Source: an uncultured Nocardioidaceae bacterium (GTDB lineage: Bacteria; Actinomycetota; Actinomycetes; Propionibacteriales; Nocardioidaceae). From it: DNA of 38,324 nucleotides. This document shows, piece after piece, positions 15,421-23,486 of the stretch; the stretch's first letter is position 1, and the number at the start of each line of letters is the position of its first letter. Where the stretch lies: positions 1-38,324 of the forward strand of contig CADCUI010000035.1 in assembly GCA_902805845.1 (NCBI GenBank), given 5' to 3'. The notes under the pieces were generated by a model. The model worked only from the letters and a program-made list of their open reading frames with translations, did not search any database and had not been told where the DNA came from. Both the position numbers and the translations under genes were made by a program.

Positions 15421-16517
15421 CAGATCTCCGTCCCGAAGGCAGAGGTGAACCGGACGTCGCCCTCGAAGACGTCGCGCAGGTCCTCGACACCGTGCCGGAA
15501 CATCAGGGTCCGGTCGATGCCCATACCGAACGCGAAGCCGGTGTAGCGGTCGGGGTCCACGCCGCAGGCGACGAGCACCCTCGGGTTCACCACCCCGCAA
15601 CCTCCCCACTCGATCCAGCCCTCGCCCCGGCAGGTGCGGCACTCCTCGCTGTCCACGCCTCGGCAGACGAAGCAGATCAGGTCCACCTCGGCGCTCGGCT
15701 CGGTGAAGGGGAAGTACGACGGGCGGAAGCGGGTCGTGATGCCGTCGCCGAACATCGACGCCGCGAAGTGGTCCAGGGTCCCCTTGAGGTGGGCCATCGT
15801 GATGCCCTCGTCGACCACGAGCCCCTCGACCTGGTGGAAGACCGGGCTGTGCGTCGCGTCGTACGGGTCGGTGCGGAACACCCGCCCCGGGCACACCACG
15901 TAGATCGGCGGCCGACGGGTCAGCATGGTGCGGGCCTGCACCGGGGAGGTGTGGGTGCGCAGCACGACGCGGTTCTCCGCCGGATCCATCCAGAAGGTGT
16001 CCTGCATGGTCCGCGCCGGATGGTCGGGGCCGAGGTTGAGCGCGTCGAAGTTGAGCCACTCGGCCTCGACGACCGGCCCTTCGGCGACCTCCCAGCCCAT
16101 GGCCACGAAGACGTCCGCGATCCGCTCCGACAGCGTGGTCACCGGGTGCCGGGCACCCACCGGGAGCCGGTCCCACGGCAGCGTGACGTCGACCGCCTCC
16201 TCGACGAGGATCCGGGCCTCGTGCTCCTCCTCCAGAGCGGCCTGCCGCTCGGTCAGCGCGCGGCTGACCGCGCCACGGGCCGGACCGACCCGCTGGCCGG
16301 CCTCCTTGCGCGCCTGCGGCGGAAGGGCGCGGATCTCGCGGTTCGCCAGCGCCAGCGGCGAGCGGTCACCGGCGTGGTCGAGCCGCACCTGCTTGAGCTG
16401 GTCGAGCGATCCCGCCTGCGCGATCGCGGTCAACGCCGCCTCGCGCATCGCCTCGACCTGCTCGGCCTTGAGCGGAGTGACCTCGACAGGGTCGTAGTCG
16501 GTGTTCGGGCCGGACAT
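15420..16517 (-). CDS. pheS: Phenylalanine--tRNA ligase alpha subunit
   Basis: 365 aa class II catalytic chain that charges tRNA-Phe with PheT. The N-terminal coiled-coil arm (about 1-90) contacts tRNA. Motif 2 lies around VFHQVEGLVVDEGITMAHLK and motif 3 is FGMGIDRTLMFRHGVEDLRD near the C-terminus. A small Cys-rich insert (CFVCRGVDSEECRTCRGEGW) provides two CxxC-like pairs, as seen in many actinobacterial PheS proteins and possibly metal-binding. The ATG at 16517 follows a 66-base gap after the histidine kinase gene. Confidence 0.97.
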   Translation of the reverse strand: MSGPNTDYDPVEVTPLKAEQVEAMREAALTAIAQAGSLDQLKQVRLDHAGDRSPLALANREIRALPPQARKEAGQRVGPARGAVSRALTERQAALEEEHEARILVEEAVDVTLPWDRLPVGARHPVTTLSERIADVFVAMGWEVAEGPVVEAEWLNFDALNLGPDHPARTMQDTFWMDPAENRVVLRTHTSPVQARTMLTRRPPIYVVCPGRVFRTDPYDATHSPVFHQVEGLVVDEGITMAHLKGTLDHFAASMFGDGITTRFRPSYFPFTEPSAEVDLICFVCRGVDSEECRTCRGEGWIEWGGCGVVNPRVLVACGVDPDRYTGFAFGMGIDRTLMFRHGVEDLRDVFEGDVRFTSAFGTEI

Positions 16518-16583
16518 CGGTGCCTTTCGGGTCCGCGGCCTCGCGGACCGGTGGAGACGCCCCCTCTCGGGCGTGCGCGCCCC

Positions 16584-17663
16584 TCAGTCTAGGAGGGCGA
16601 ACACGGGCCACAGCACCTCGATGCTCGCTCCACCGCCGGCGGCGTCACCGATGGTGATCCGGCCGCCGTGGGCGATGACCAGGCCGTGGGCGATGTACAT
16701 GCCGAGCCCGGAGCCCTCGCGAGAGCCGTGCTTCCAGAACTTCGTGAAGACCCGGTTGCGGATGCCGGGTGCGATGCCCTCACCCTCGTCCTCGACGGTG
16801 ATCCGCACGAAGTCGGCGCCGTCGGCGGTGACCGGCTCGGCGCTGACGAAGACCAGCCCCTCCCCGTGGCGCACCGCGTTGTCGACGAGGTTGGTCAGGA
16901 CCTGCGCGAACCGGTCGGGGTCGGCGAGGACCTGCGGAAAGTCACCGGTCGGCTCGAACCGGATCTCGCGCCCGGTGCCTGCCCGCACCGAGCTGGTCAC
17001 CTGCTCGACCGCGGGCACCGGGTCGATCGGGCGGGGGTGGAGGGAGAGCCGCCCGGTGTCGATGCGGGCCACCTCGAGGAGCTCCGCGATCAGCCGGGTC
17101 AGCCGGTCGGTGTCGGCGTGCACCGACTGCATGATCAGTCGTTTCTGCTCGTCGTTGAACTTGTCCCAGCGGGCCAGCAGGGTCCCGGTGAACCCCTTGA
17201 CGCCGGTCAGCGGCGAGCGCAGCTCGTGGGCGACCGTGGCCACCAGGTCGGACCGTTCGCGGTCGAGCCGGCTCCGCGCACGGGCCGAGCGCAGCGAGAC
17301 CGCCACCTGCTCGACCGGCTGGTGCGGCCCGGGACGGTGCATGCGGGTGGTCACGAGCAGCTCGGTGCCGTCGCTGAGCAGCCACGCCTGCTCGACCTGC
17401 ATGGTGCGGATGCCGGGGCCGGAGTACGGCGCCGTGCAGGTGTACCAGTCACGGCCGTCGAGGTCCTGAAGCGCCACCGCCTCGGCCAACGGGCGGCCGA
17501 CGAGGTCGTCGCGGCGGAGGAGGCGGCGTGCCATCTCGTTGGCGTGGCTCACGGTGCCGTGGGCGTCGGCGAGGATCGCGCCGTCCGGCAGCGCGTCGAG
17601 GACGCCACCCCCGGTCTCGAGGACTGCGGTGCTGGTGCCGGCCGTCAGCGGCAGGGAAGGCAT
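16584..17663 (-). CDS. Soluble PAS-type sensor histidine kinase
   Basis: 359 aa. An N-terminal PAS-like domain (about 18-125, with ILADAHGTVSHANEMARRLL) is followed by a HisKA dimerisation domain, with the phospho-accepting His near residue 146 in VATVAHELRSPLTGVKGF, and a HATPase_c domain with the N box NLVDNAVRHG, G1 VEDEGEGIAPG and G2 GSGLGMYIAHG. There is no membrane segment, so it senses something in the cytoplasm. No response regulator gene is beside it. The same kinase lies between the rRNA methyltransferase and pheS in Streptomyces (remembered synteny). I chose the ATG at 17663: a -10 element ends seven bases upstream, suggesting a leaderless mRNA. A TTG at 17684 is the alternative. 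Confidence 0.9.
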   Translation of the reverse strand: MPSLPLTAGTSTAVLETGGGVLDALPDGAILADAHGTVSHANEMARRLLRRDDLVGRPLAEAVALQDLDGRDWYTCTAPYSGPGIRTMQVEQAWLLSDGTELLVTTRMHRPGPHQPVEQVAVSLRSARARSRLDRERSDLVATVAHELRSPLTGVKGFTGTLLARWDKFNDEQKRLIMQSVHADTDRLTRLIAELLEVARIDTGRLSLHPRPIDPVPAVEQVTSSVRAGTGREIRFEPTGDFPQVLADPDRFAQVLTNLVDNAVRHGEGLVFVSAEPVTADGADFVRITVEDEGEGIAPGIRNRVFTKFWKHGSREGSGLGMYIAHGLVIAHGGRITIGDAAGGGASIEVLWPVFALLD

Positions 17664-17670
17664 GCAGCGC

Positions 17671-17676
17671 AGAATA
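17671..17676 (-). promoter_or_regulatory. -10 element for a leaderless histidine kinase mRNA
   Basis: TATTCT on the minus strand, seven bases before the ATG at 17663, with no ribosome binding site between. Leaderless transcripts with a TANNNT box at this distance are common in actinobacteria. A matching -35 would fall in the first family A repeat unit and is only weakly like the consensus. Confidence 0.55.
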
Positions 17677-17690
17677 TGCCGCAAACCGCC

Positions 17691-17931
17691 CCGAGTCGGC
17701 GCTTATGCACGGGCCCACCCCCGCGAGTCGGCGCTTGTGCACGCCGTACGTCGTCCCAGTCGGCGCTTGTGCACGCCGTACGTCGTCCCAGTCGGCGCGT
17801 ACGCGCGTCTCGTCGAGCAGGCACCGTGTCCGGAGCAGTGAAAGGCTGTGCACAAGCGCCGACTCGGCAAGCCTCGAGCGTGCACAAGCGCCGACTTGGC
17901 CGGGTTCGAGCGTGCACAAGCGCCGACTCGG
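17691..17931. repeat. Family A repeat array: four direct plus three inverted copies, 32-bp period
   Basis: Direct units start at 17691, 17723, 17755 and 17787, and inverted units at 17846, 17878 and 17910; every step within a group is exactly 32 bp. The core is the same CGAGTCGGCGCTTGTGCACG as at 5.1 kb, with single changes in some copies and strong decay in the fourth. Spacers are 10 bases; two are identical (CGTACGTCGT). Inner copies pair in register: 17787 with 17846, 17755 with 17878 and 17723 with 17910 share the centre near 17827. The array fills the gap between the methyltransferase stop (17939) and the histidine kinase promoter. Nothing else is seen in this 275-base gap. Confidence 0.95.
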
Positions 17932-17938
17932 CGGGGGG

Positions 17939-18763
17939 TCAGCGGTGGGCGCGGGCGCTGGCGTAGAGGCACACCGCGGCGGCGGTGGCGAGGTTGAGGC
18001 TCTCCGCGCGTCCATGGAGGGGGATGCGGACCCGATGGTCGGCCAGCACTGCGAGCTCCTCGGGCAGCCCCCAGGCCTCGTTGCCGAACAGCCATGCGGT
18101 GCGGCCGGCCAGCAGTCCGCCGTCGGCGGCGTCGTCGAGGTCCACCTCGCCGTACCCGTCGGCAGCGAGCACCACCAGCCCCGCTTCCTGCAAGGCGCGA
18201 ACCGTGCCGCCGGGGTCGGTCCCGAGCGACACCGGGAGGTGGAAGAGCGAGCCGGCGGAGGCGCGCACGGTCTTGCCGTTGTAGGCGTCGACGCTCTGCC
18301 CGGTGAGCACCACGCCCCCGGCTCCGGTCGCGTCGGCACAGCGGATCACCGTGCCGGCGTTGCCGGGGTCGCGCACGTCGGCGCAGACCGCGACCAGCCG
18401 GGGGCGGGCTGCCACCAGGTCGGGGAGCGGCACGTCGACGGTCCTGCACACCGCCACCACGCCCTGGGGGTGGACGGTGCCCGCGAGCGCCTCGAGCGCC
18501 GGCTCGTCGACCGGCTGCCAGGGGACGGCGCCGGCGAGGGCCCGGAGCTCCGGATGACGGCCGGGGAGCGCGAAGACCTCCTGCACGCACCCGGGTACGC
18601 CGAGCGCCTCCCGCACCGACTGCGGCCCTTCCGCGAGGAAGAGCCCCAGCTCGGTCCGGGAGCGGCGCCGGGTGAGCCGCCGCGCCGCGCGTACCCGCCC
18701 GCTCCTCGAGGTGAGCGCGGGCGCGTCGGCGGGGCGGCGCGCCCCGGGTGTGTCCTGGGTCAG
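17939..18763 (-). CDS. SpoU/TrmH-family rRNA 2'-O-methyltransferase
   Basis: About 274 aa SPOUT-class RNA methyltransferase, probably acting on 23S rRNA. An N-terminal substrate-binding domain ([15 protein letters not shown]) precedes the knotted domain with its three motifs: [35 protein letters not shown], and [20 protein letters not shown]. No ATG, GTG or TTG occurs in frame between the rplT stop and the conserved N-terminus; the only plausible start is the CTG at 18763, which overlaps the rplT TGA and has GAGG seven bases upstream. Its place after infC-rpmI-rplT matches Streptomyces. The start is uncertain; the family is not. Confidence 0.88.
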   Translation of the reverse strand: MTQDTPGARRPADAPALTSRSGRVRAARRLTRRRSRTELGLFLAEGPQSVREALGVPGCVQEVFALPGRHPELRALAGAVPWQPVDEPALEALAGTVHPQGVVAVCRTVDVPLPDLVAARPRLVAVCADVRDPGNAGTVIRCADATGAGGVVLTGQSVDAYNGKTVRASAGSLFHLPVSLGTDPGGTVRALQEAGLVVLAADGYGEVDLDDAADGGLLAGRTAWLFGNEAWGLPEELAVLADHRVRIPLHGRAESLNLATAAAVCLYASARAHR

Positions 18764-19149
18764 GCGGTGGCCTCGACGGGCGCGTTGACGTCCTCGGGAA
18801 GGTTGGCCTTGGCCACCTCGACAAGGGCCGCGAACGCCGGCGCGTCGTTGACGGCGAGGTCGGCCAGCATCTTGCGGTCGACCTCGACCCCAGCAGCCTT
18901 CAGGCCCTGGACGAAGCGGTTGTAGGTGATCCCCTGGGCCCGGGCAGCGGCGTTGATCCGCTGGATCCACAGCTTGCGGAAGTCACCCTTGCGCGCCTTG
19001 CGGTCCCGGTAGCTGTAGACCAGCGAGTGGGTGACCTGTTCCTTGGCCTTGCGGTAGAGCCGGGAGCGCTGACCCCGGTAGCCGGAGGCGCGCTCGAGGG
19101 TTACCCGGCGCTTCTTCTGGGCGTTGACCGCCCGCTTGACGCGTGCCAC
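18760..19149 (-). CDS. rplT: 50S ribosomal protein L20
   Basis: 129 aa assembly protein of the large subunit. The start [20 protein letters not shown], the [15 protein letters not shown] and [20 protein letters not shown] blocks and the globular end [20 protein letters not shown] are classic L20. It lies 52 bases after rpmI. Its TGA overlaps the proposed CTG start of the methyltransferase gene. Confidence 0.98.
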   Translation of the reverse strand: MARVKRAVNAQKKRRVTLERASGYRGQRSRLYRKAKEQVTHSLVYSYRDRKARKGDFRKLWIQRINAAARAQGITYNRFVQGLKAAGVEVDRKMLADLAVNDAPAFAALVEVAKANLPEDVNAPVEATA

Positions 19150-19201
19150 GTGATGCTCCTTGACGTGTCTGAGGTGAGAGGGCTGCGGTGCGGGTGCGCG
19201 G

Positions 19202-19411
19202 TCAGCGACCCAACATCTTGCGGACGGCCTTGGTGTCGTTCTTCGACACCTCGGTGGTGCCCGACAACCGACGCGTCAGCGTCGACGGCTTCTTCTCCAG
19301 GTTGTGGCGCATGCCCGTCTTCTGCCGGCGCAGCTTGCCGGAGCCGGTGACCCGGAACCGCTTGCTGGCGCCGGAGTGCGTCTTGTTCTTCGGCATTCCC
19401 GTGTCCTTCAT
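19202..19411 (-). CDS. rpmI: 50S ribosomal protein L35
   Basis: 69 aa basic protein with the L35 pattern: [39 protein letters not shown] and a C-terminal VRKMLGR. The frame used starts at 19411 ([10 protein letters not shown]); the ATG five codons further in, giving MPKNKTHSG at 19396, is the more usual family start. It lies between infC and rplT in the standard order. Confidence 0.96.
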   Translation of the reverse strand: MKDTGMPKNKTHSGASKRFRVTGSGKLRRQKTGMRHNLEKKPSTLTRRLSGTTEVSKNDTKAVRKMLGR

Positions 19412-19473
19412 CTCTCACTGGTCGGCCGCCCGCGGGGGCGGGTGGCCGGTCGTCCTGTGTCGCCGGCCGGTGA

Positions 19474-20157
19474 CTACATGCCGTCGTCGACGTTCTCCGA
19501 ACGGCGCCGTGGCTTCTCCTCGCGCGGCACGGAGGCGGCAGCCGCGGCACGCTCCCGCTGCTCCTCGCGCTCGGCGGTGACCTCGGCCTCGCGCTCCGCG
19601 GCCCGCTCGACCTTCGCCGCCTTGACCTCGGCCTTGGCCTCTGCCTTCTTCTTGTGCGGTCCGAGCACCATGATCATGTTGCGGCCGTCCTGCTTCGGCG
19701 CGGACTCGACGAAGCCCAGCTCCGTCACGTCGTCCGCCAGGCGCTCGAGGAGCCGCAACCCCAGCTCGGGTCGGTGCTGCTCACGACCACGGAACATGAT
19801 CGTGATCTTCACCTTGTCCCCCTGCTTGAGGAACCGCACGACGTGACCCTTCTTGGTCTCGTAGTCGTGCGCGTCGATCTTCGGGCGGAGCTTCATCTCC
19901 TTGATGACGACGTTCGTCTGGTTCCTGCGGGCCTCACGGGCCTTCTGGGCGTTCTCGTACTTGAACTTCCCGTAGTCCATGAGCTTGCAGACCGGCGGAC
20001 GCGCCATCGGCGCCACCTCGACCAGGTCGAGGTCTGACTCCTGGGCGAGCCGGAGGGCGTCCTCGATGCGGACGATGCCGACGGTCTCGCCGTTGGGGCC
20101 GACGAGCCGGACCTCCGGCACCCGGATCCGGTCGTTGATGCGCAGCTCTGTGCTGAT
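19474..20157 (-). CDS. infC: Translation initiation factor IF-3 (ATC start)
   Basis: 227 aa from the ATC at 20157. IF-3 keeps ribosomal subunits apart and checks the start codon. The N-domain reads [19 protein letters not shown] and [20 protein letters not shown]; the C-domain contains [20 protein letters not shown] and [20 protein letters not shown]. The tail (about 185-227) is rich in Lys, Ala, Glu and Arg, longer than in E. coli. The ATC is preceded by AGGAGGA and restores the conserved N-terminus; the first canonical codon, GTG at 20121, would remove the first twelve residues. A rare AUU/AUC start is known for infC and lets IF-3 limit its own synthesis. Confidence 0.95.
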   Translation of the reverse strand: MSTELRINDRIRVPEVRLVGPNGETVGIVRIEDALRLAQESDLDLVEVAPMARPPVCKLMDYGKFKYENAQKAREARRNQTNVVIKEMKLRPKIDAHDYETKKGHVVRFLKQGDKVKITIMFRGREQHRPELGLRLLERLADDVTELGFVESAPKQDGRNMIMVLGPHKKKAEAKAEVKAAKVERAAEREAEVTAEREEQRERAAAAASVPREEKPRRRSENVDDGM

Positions 20158-20443
20158 GGGTCCTCCTGGGATGGGTCTGGATTCCGACCCCGGCGCGAGC
20201 GGCCCTCAAAACCACGAAAGGCCTCCGCGTCGTCGACAAGCGGAAGCCAGCCACCAGCACCGGCGGCGACCACGTGGGGTTCGTCCCCACCCGTGTCGAC
20301 GCACGACCCTGGTCGAGAACCCGCTCCGGTGGACCTGGCTCTCGTGACCGGACCCGACGACCTCGGCGGTCGGTGCGGGTGGGAGCGTTGCTCCGCTTGT
20401 CAGACCCACCCTTCCCGACGTACGTCGGACCGGTGGATCGGTC
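20158..20443 (-). promoter_or_regulatory. Structured 5' leader of infC-rpmI-rplT
   Basis: About 285 nt lie between the predicted start of transcription and infC. The RNA can form several strong hairpins: a 7-bp GGGTGGG/CCCACCC stem over 20377-20411 with a nested 5-bp stem, a 6-bp stem with a 5-nt loop at 20274-20290, and the CCGAC/GTCGG palindrome at 20416-20429. This suggests leader-based control of this ribosomal operon. I do not recognise a named family, and no leader peptide is evident. Confidence 0.45.
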
Positions 20444-20449
20444 CCGCCC

Positions 20450-20458
20450 AGGATAGCA
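20450..20458 (-). promoter_or_regulatory. Extended -10 promoter for the infC operon
   Basis: Minus strand TGCTATCCT: a TG-N extension plus a TATCCT -10 hexamer, with no good -35. It lies 67 bases past the stop of the SseB-like gene, the only long gap before infC. Transcription would begin near 20443. Confidence 0.55.
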
Positions 20459-20524
20459 ACTGCCCCACCGCGGCGCACCTTCGCGCCTTCCGGCCCTCAC
20501 CCGGAGGTTGCCGGGCGGCCCTGC

Positions 20525-21025
20525 TCACCGGTCCGGAGGGCGGACCCAAGCCTGGCGGCCGGCCAGGTCTGCGACGACGAACCCGTCCGCCAGGGCCCTC
20601 AGGTCGTCGCCCTCGACGACGAACCTGACCGGACCGCCCACGTCCAGCACCAGCGCCTCGGCGCCGTCGTGGGTTGCCGCCCGAGCGGCGTCGGGCGCCG
20701 ACACCGGGACCGGGCGGGCGTCGGGGTTCCAGCGCTGCAGCGCGTCGGTGCCGGTGAAGCACAGCAGCGCCATCCGGCCGTCGCGCCCCTGCATGAGCAC
20801 GGTTGCCATGTCCGAGCTCTTGTCGTGCGCCAGCCCGCGCTCGTCGTGCTCCACCTCGCCGAGAACGGCGATCACCGGGACCAGGACCCTGGCGCGCTGG
20901 AGCGCTCCCAGCGCAGCCCCTCGACGGCCGGCCGGGTCCGCGTCGTACGCCGCCAGCGCCTGTGCCAGCTCCGCCGGCGCCGATCCGTCGTCACCGGAGA
21001 AGCCGGGGTCGGGAAGGGGCCGCAT
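20525..21025 (-). CDS. SseB-family protein
   Basis: 166 aa. The central part (about 45-160) shows the SseB N-terminal-type fold pattern: RARVLVPVIAVLGEVE, SSDMATVLMQGRDGRMALLC, FTGTDALQRWNPDARPVPV and a C-terminal FVVADLAGRQAWVRPPDR. SseB-like proteins have no agreed biochemical role; in actinobacteria this one lies upstream of infC (remembered synteny). The ATG at 21025 gives MRPLPDPGFSG; upstream frames overlap the divergent gene and are not credible. No signal peptide or membrane segment is present. Confidence 0.75.
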   Translation of the reverse strand: MRPLPDPGFSGDDGSAPAELAQALAAYDADPAGRRGAALGALQRARVLVPVIAVLGEVEHDERGLAHDKSSDMATVLMQGRDGRMALLCFTGTDALQRWNPDARPVPVSAPDAARAATHDGAEALVLDVGGPVRFVVEGDDLRALADGFVVADLAGRQAWVRPPDR

Positions 21026-21082
21026 CCCGCCATCGTCCCACCGTGCCGGAGCCGGCGGCATGCGCACGCAGACGCACCGACC

Positions 21083-21088
21083 TAGGAT
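21083..21088 (+). promoter_or_regulatory. -10 element for a leaderless mRNA
   Basis: TAGGAT six bases before the ATG at 21095, with no ribosome binding site between. The spacing places the first transcribed base at the A of the start codon. Confidence 0.5.
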
Positions 21089-21094
21089 CGGCGT

Positions 21095-21553
21095 ATGGGT
21101 GCCATCGACAGCACGACCTGGCAGGCGCTCGGGCTGCTGCTGACGCTCGGCGGCCTGGGACTGTCGTGGGTCTCGTGGCGGCGGCGCGGGGCCGCGAGCG
21201 GACTGCGGGGCGTCGCCTGGAGCCTTCTCCCGCTGGCCGCCGGCCTGACCGGGGTCCTGCGTCTGGCCTGGGAGATCACCGACTCCGTCGTCTCGTGGGT
21301 GGCCCGCCTGGTGTTCAGCCCCGTCGTGTGGCTCGGTCTCGTCGTCGCCACGGTCTCGGTGGTGCTCTTCGTCGTCAGCGGGATGCTGCGGCGGCGAGGC
21401 GCTCCCCGGAGCGCCAAGGCCACGAAGGGAGGGAGCACCCGGCCGTCGGCGCTGCCCCGCGATGCCAGCGCTCCCCCAGCCCAGGGCGGCGCCACCGCCA
21501 CGGACGACCTCGCGGACATCGAGGATCTCCTCCGCAAGCACGGCATCACGTGA
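21095..21553 (+). CDS. Small membrane protein of unknown function (3 TM)
   Basis: 152 aa. Three hydrophobic segments at about residues 8-27, 38-57 and 75-97 are joined by basic loops (SWRRRG after the first, MLRRRG after the last). A flexible Ala/Pro/Ser-rich cytoplasmic linker follows, ending in a short acidic helix, DDLADIEDLLRKHGIT. I recognise no named family. It probably begins on a leaderless mRNA and is coupled to the kinase gene by a GTGA overlap at its stop, so the two are likely expressed together. Confidence 0.75.
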   Translation: MGAIDSTTWQALGLLLTLGGLGLSWVSWRRRGAASGLRGVAWSLLPLAAGLTGVLRLAWEITDSVVSWVARLVFSPVVWLGLVVATVSVVLFVVSGMLRRRGAPRSAKATKGGSTRPSALPRDASAPPAQGGATATDDLADIEDLLRKHGIT

Positions 21554-22161
21554 CCCCGGACCCCGGCCCGGTGCTCGACCTCGCCCTGGCCGGGCCACCT
21601 CTCCTCCACAACAGCCGGCTCGTCTGCATCGACGGGCCCGCCGGCTCCGGGAAGACGACGCTCGGCGACCTCGTCGTGACCGAGGCGCACCGGCGCGGGC
21701 TCTCGACGGCGCTGGTGCACATGGACGACGTCTTCGAGGGCTGGGACGGGCTGGCCACCGCCGGGGAGCGCATCCATCGGTGGGTGGTGGAACCGCTGGG
21801 CCGGGGACGGTCCGGCGACTACCCCCGCTACGACTGGCACCGCGCCCGGTACGCCGAGCACCACGTCGTGCAGGCAGCGGACATCGTCGTCATCGAGGGC
21901 GTCGGCTCGGCCTCCGCACGCTTCGCCGACCGCATCGGGGTGCTGGCCTGGGTAGAGGCGCCCGCGGAGCTGCGGCTGCGCCGAGGGCTGGACCGGGACG
22001 GCCCCGAGCTGCAGCCTCACTGGCGCCGCTGGGCGGCCGCCGAGCAGGAGCTCTACGAGCGGGAGCGGACCCGCGAGCGGGCCGACCTGCTGGTCGACGG
22101 GGCGACCGGTCGGCTCAGGGTCGCGCGTCCCGCGGGTCGACCGCAGCATGAGCGTCGATGA
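21550..22161 (+). CDS. P-loop kinase, uridine kinase-like
   Basis: 203 aa. A Walker A motif GPAGSGKTT lies at residues 29-37; VHMDDVFEGW supplies an acidic substrate-side motif, IVVIEGVGSASA is the Walker B-like strand, and a lid-like Arg-rich region follows (LRLRRGLDRDG). The layout matches uridine kinase/phosphoribulokinase-type small-molecule kinases, but the substrate is not known. The GTG start at 21550 overlaps the preceding stop codon. The last 47 bases overlap the 3' end of the convergent PH-domain gene. Confidence 0.78.
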   Translation: MTPDPGPVLDLALAGPPLLHNSRLVCIDGPAGSGKTTLGDLVVTEAHRRGLSTALVHMDDVFEGWDGLATAGERIHRWVVEPLGRGRSGDYPRYDWHRARYAEHHVVQAADIVVIEGVGSASARFADRIGVLAWVEAPAELRLRRGLDRDGPELQPHWRRWAAAEQELYERERTRERADLLVDGATGRLRVARPAGRPQHERR

Positions 22162-22609
22162 GCGCCCGGAGCTGACGGGTCTGGGCACGAGCACGGGCAC
22201 CGTCCGAGCCCTGGATACCCAGCGTCGCGCAGCTGGTGCCGTCGCTGAGGTCGAGCACCGCCCACGGGTTGCCCGGCCGCAGCCTGATCGCGAGCACCTG
22301 GCTCCACTGGAACCGGTGCGTGCGGTAGCCGTTGACCACGGTCAGTCCCTCGTCGTCGGCGTCGACCCGGCACCGGGCCAGGACGTGCGCGACCACGAGG
22401 GCCGCCAGCATCATCGCGACGATCGTGCCCCACTGCAACGCGCTGAAGCCGTGCTGGACGTTGGCGGGCAGGGCCACCCAGACCACCGTCAGCGTTCCCA
22501 GCAGGAGCAGGTAGAAGGCGACGGCCGCGACCCGCACCCCCAGCGGCCGCAGCCGCAGCGGCAGCCGAGGAACGCCGCCGTCTGCCTGGGGGTCAGAGGC
22601 GGCAGGCAT
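22115..22609 (-). CDS. Two-TM protein with bacterial PH domain
   Basis: 164 aa. After a proline/arginine-rich N-terminus come two membrane segments (about 25-46 and 58-78). A soluble beta-rich part follows, with CRVDADDEGLTVVNGYRTHRFQWSQV, read as CRVDADDEGLTVVNGYRT then HRFQWSQV, the usual bPH_6 pattern around a membrane-proximal VDADDEGL and a Trp/Arg block. The function is unknown. Its start overlaps the end of hisG by 17 bases, so it is the last gene of the hisE-hisG unit, and its 3' end overlaps the convergent kinase gene. Confidence 0.8.
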   Translation of the reverse strand: MPAASDPQADGGVPRLPLRLRPLGVRVAAVAFYLLLLGTLTVVWVALPANVQHGFSALQWGTIVAMMLAALVVAHVLARCRVDADDEGLTVVNGYRTHRFQWSQVLAIRLRPGNPWAVLDLSDGTSCATLGIQGSDGARARAQTRQLRALIDAHAAVDPRDARP

Positions 22610-23486
22610 GGATGTCGGTGGTCAGGATGCCGCGGGCCCCGATGTCGTAGAGCTCGTCCATGATCTGCTGGGCATCGGTCCGCGGCACCATCGACCGCAC
22701 CGCGACCCACCCCTCCCGGTGCAGCGGCGAGACCGTGGGGCTCTCGATGCCGGGCGTCAGCGCCACTGCCTCCTCCACGCGGACCGCGGGGATGTCGTAG
22801 TCCATCATCACGTAGGAGCGTGCCACCAGCACTCCTTGCAACCGGCGCAGGAACACCTCCAGCCCCGGGTGCTGCCGGGCATCGACCCGGCTGACCAGCA
22901 CCGCCTCCGACTCCATCACCACGCCGCCGACGAGCTCCAGGCCGGCTTGTCGCAGCGTGCTGCCGGTCTCCACGACGTCGGCGATCACGTCCGCGACCCC
23001 GAGCTGGACGCTGGTCTCCACGGCGCCGTCGAGCCGGATCACCGTGGCCTCGATCGCGTGCCGCGCCAGGTGGTCGCGCACCATCCCGTCGTACGACGTG
23101 GCGATCCGCTTGCCGGCGAGGTCGGCGGGTGAGGAGACGGTCCCGGGGGGTGCGGCGAAGCGGAAGGTCGACCGTCCGAACCCGAGCTGGAGCGTCTCCT
23201 CGGCCTTGGCCCCGGAGTCCACCAGGAGGTCGCGGCCGGTGATGCCCACGTCGAGCGTCCCCTCCCCGACGTACAGCGCGATGTCACGCGGCCGCAGGTA
23301 GAAGAACTCGACACCGTTGGCGGCGTCGGTGAGGGCGAGCTGCTTGGTGTCCGAGCGCTGGGCGTAGCCGGCCTCGCGCAGCATGTCACTCGCGGACTGG
23401 CTCAACGAGCCCTTGTTGGGCACCGCCACCCGGAGGGTCGGGGGGCCGGTGCCGGAGCGGTCGTCGCTGGTCATGGAAGCGCTCAC
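22593..23486 (-). CDS. hisG: ATP phosphoribosyltransferase, long form
   Basis: 297 aa, first enzyme of histidine synthesis, joining ATP and PRPP. The catalytic half contains [31 protein letters not shown] and the PRPP loop [20 protein letters not shown]. The C-terminal PII-like regulatory domain (about 220-297) contains [13 protein letters not shown] and the end [12 protein letters not shown]. Its presence marks the long, histidine-inhibited form that needs no HisZ. The GTG at 23486 overlaps the hisE stop (GTGA); the ATG at 23474 is an alternative giving four fewer residues. Confidence 0.96.
   Translation of the reverse strand: MSASMTSDDRSGTGPPTLRVAVPNKGSLSQSASDMLREAGYAQRSDTKQLALTDAANGVEFFYLRPRDIALYVGEGTLDVGITGRDLLVDSGAKAEETLQLGFGRSTFRFAAPPGTVSSPADLAGKRIATSYDGMVRDHLARHAIEATVIRLDGAVETSVQLGVADVIADVVETGSTLRQAGLELVGGVVMESEAVLVSRVDARQHPGLEVFLRRLQGVLVARSYVMMDYDIPAVRVEEAVALTPGIESPTVSPLHREGWVAVRSMVPRTDAQQIMDELYDIGARGILTTDIHACRL

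Noticed and set aside
15421-16176. Extended pheT frame reaching into pheS
   Set aside because: The extra N-terminus is an out-of-frame reading of pheS; the true PheT start, MRAPVSWI, is at 15420.
17691-17931. CRISPR array
   Set aside because: Units are about 22 bp with only 10-base spacers, two spacers are identical, the orientation switches midway and no cas genes are present.
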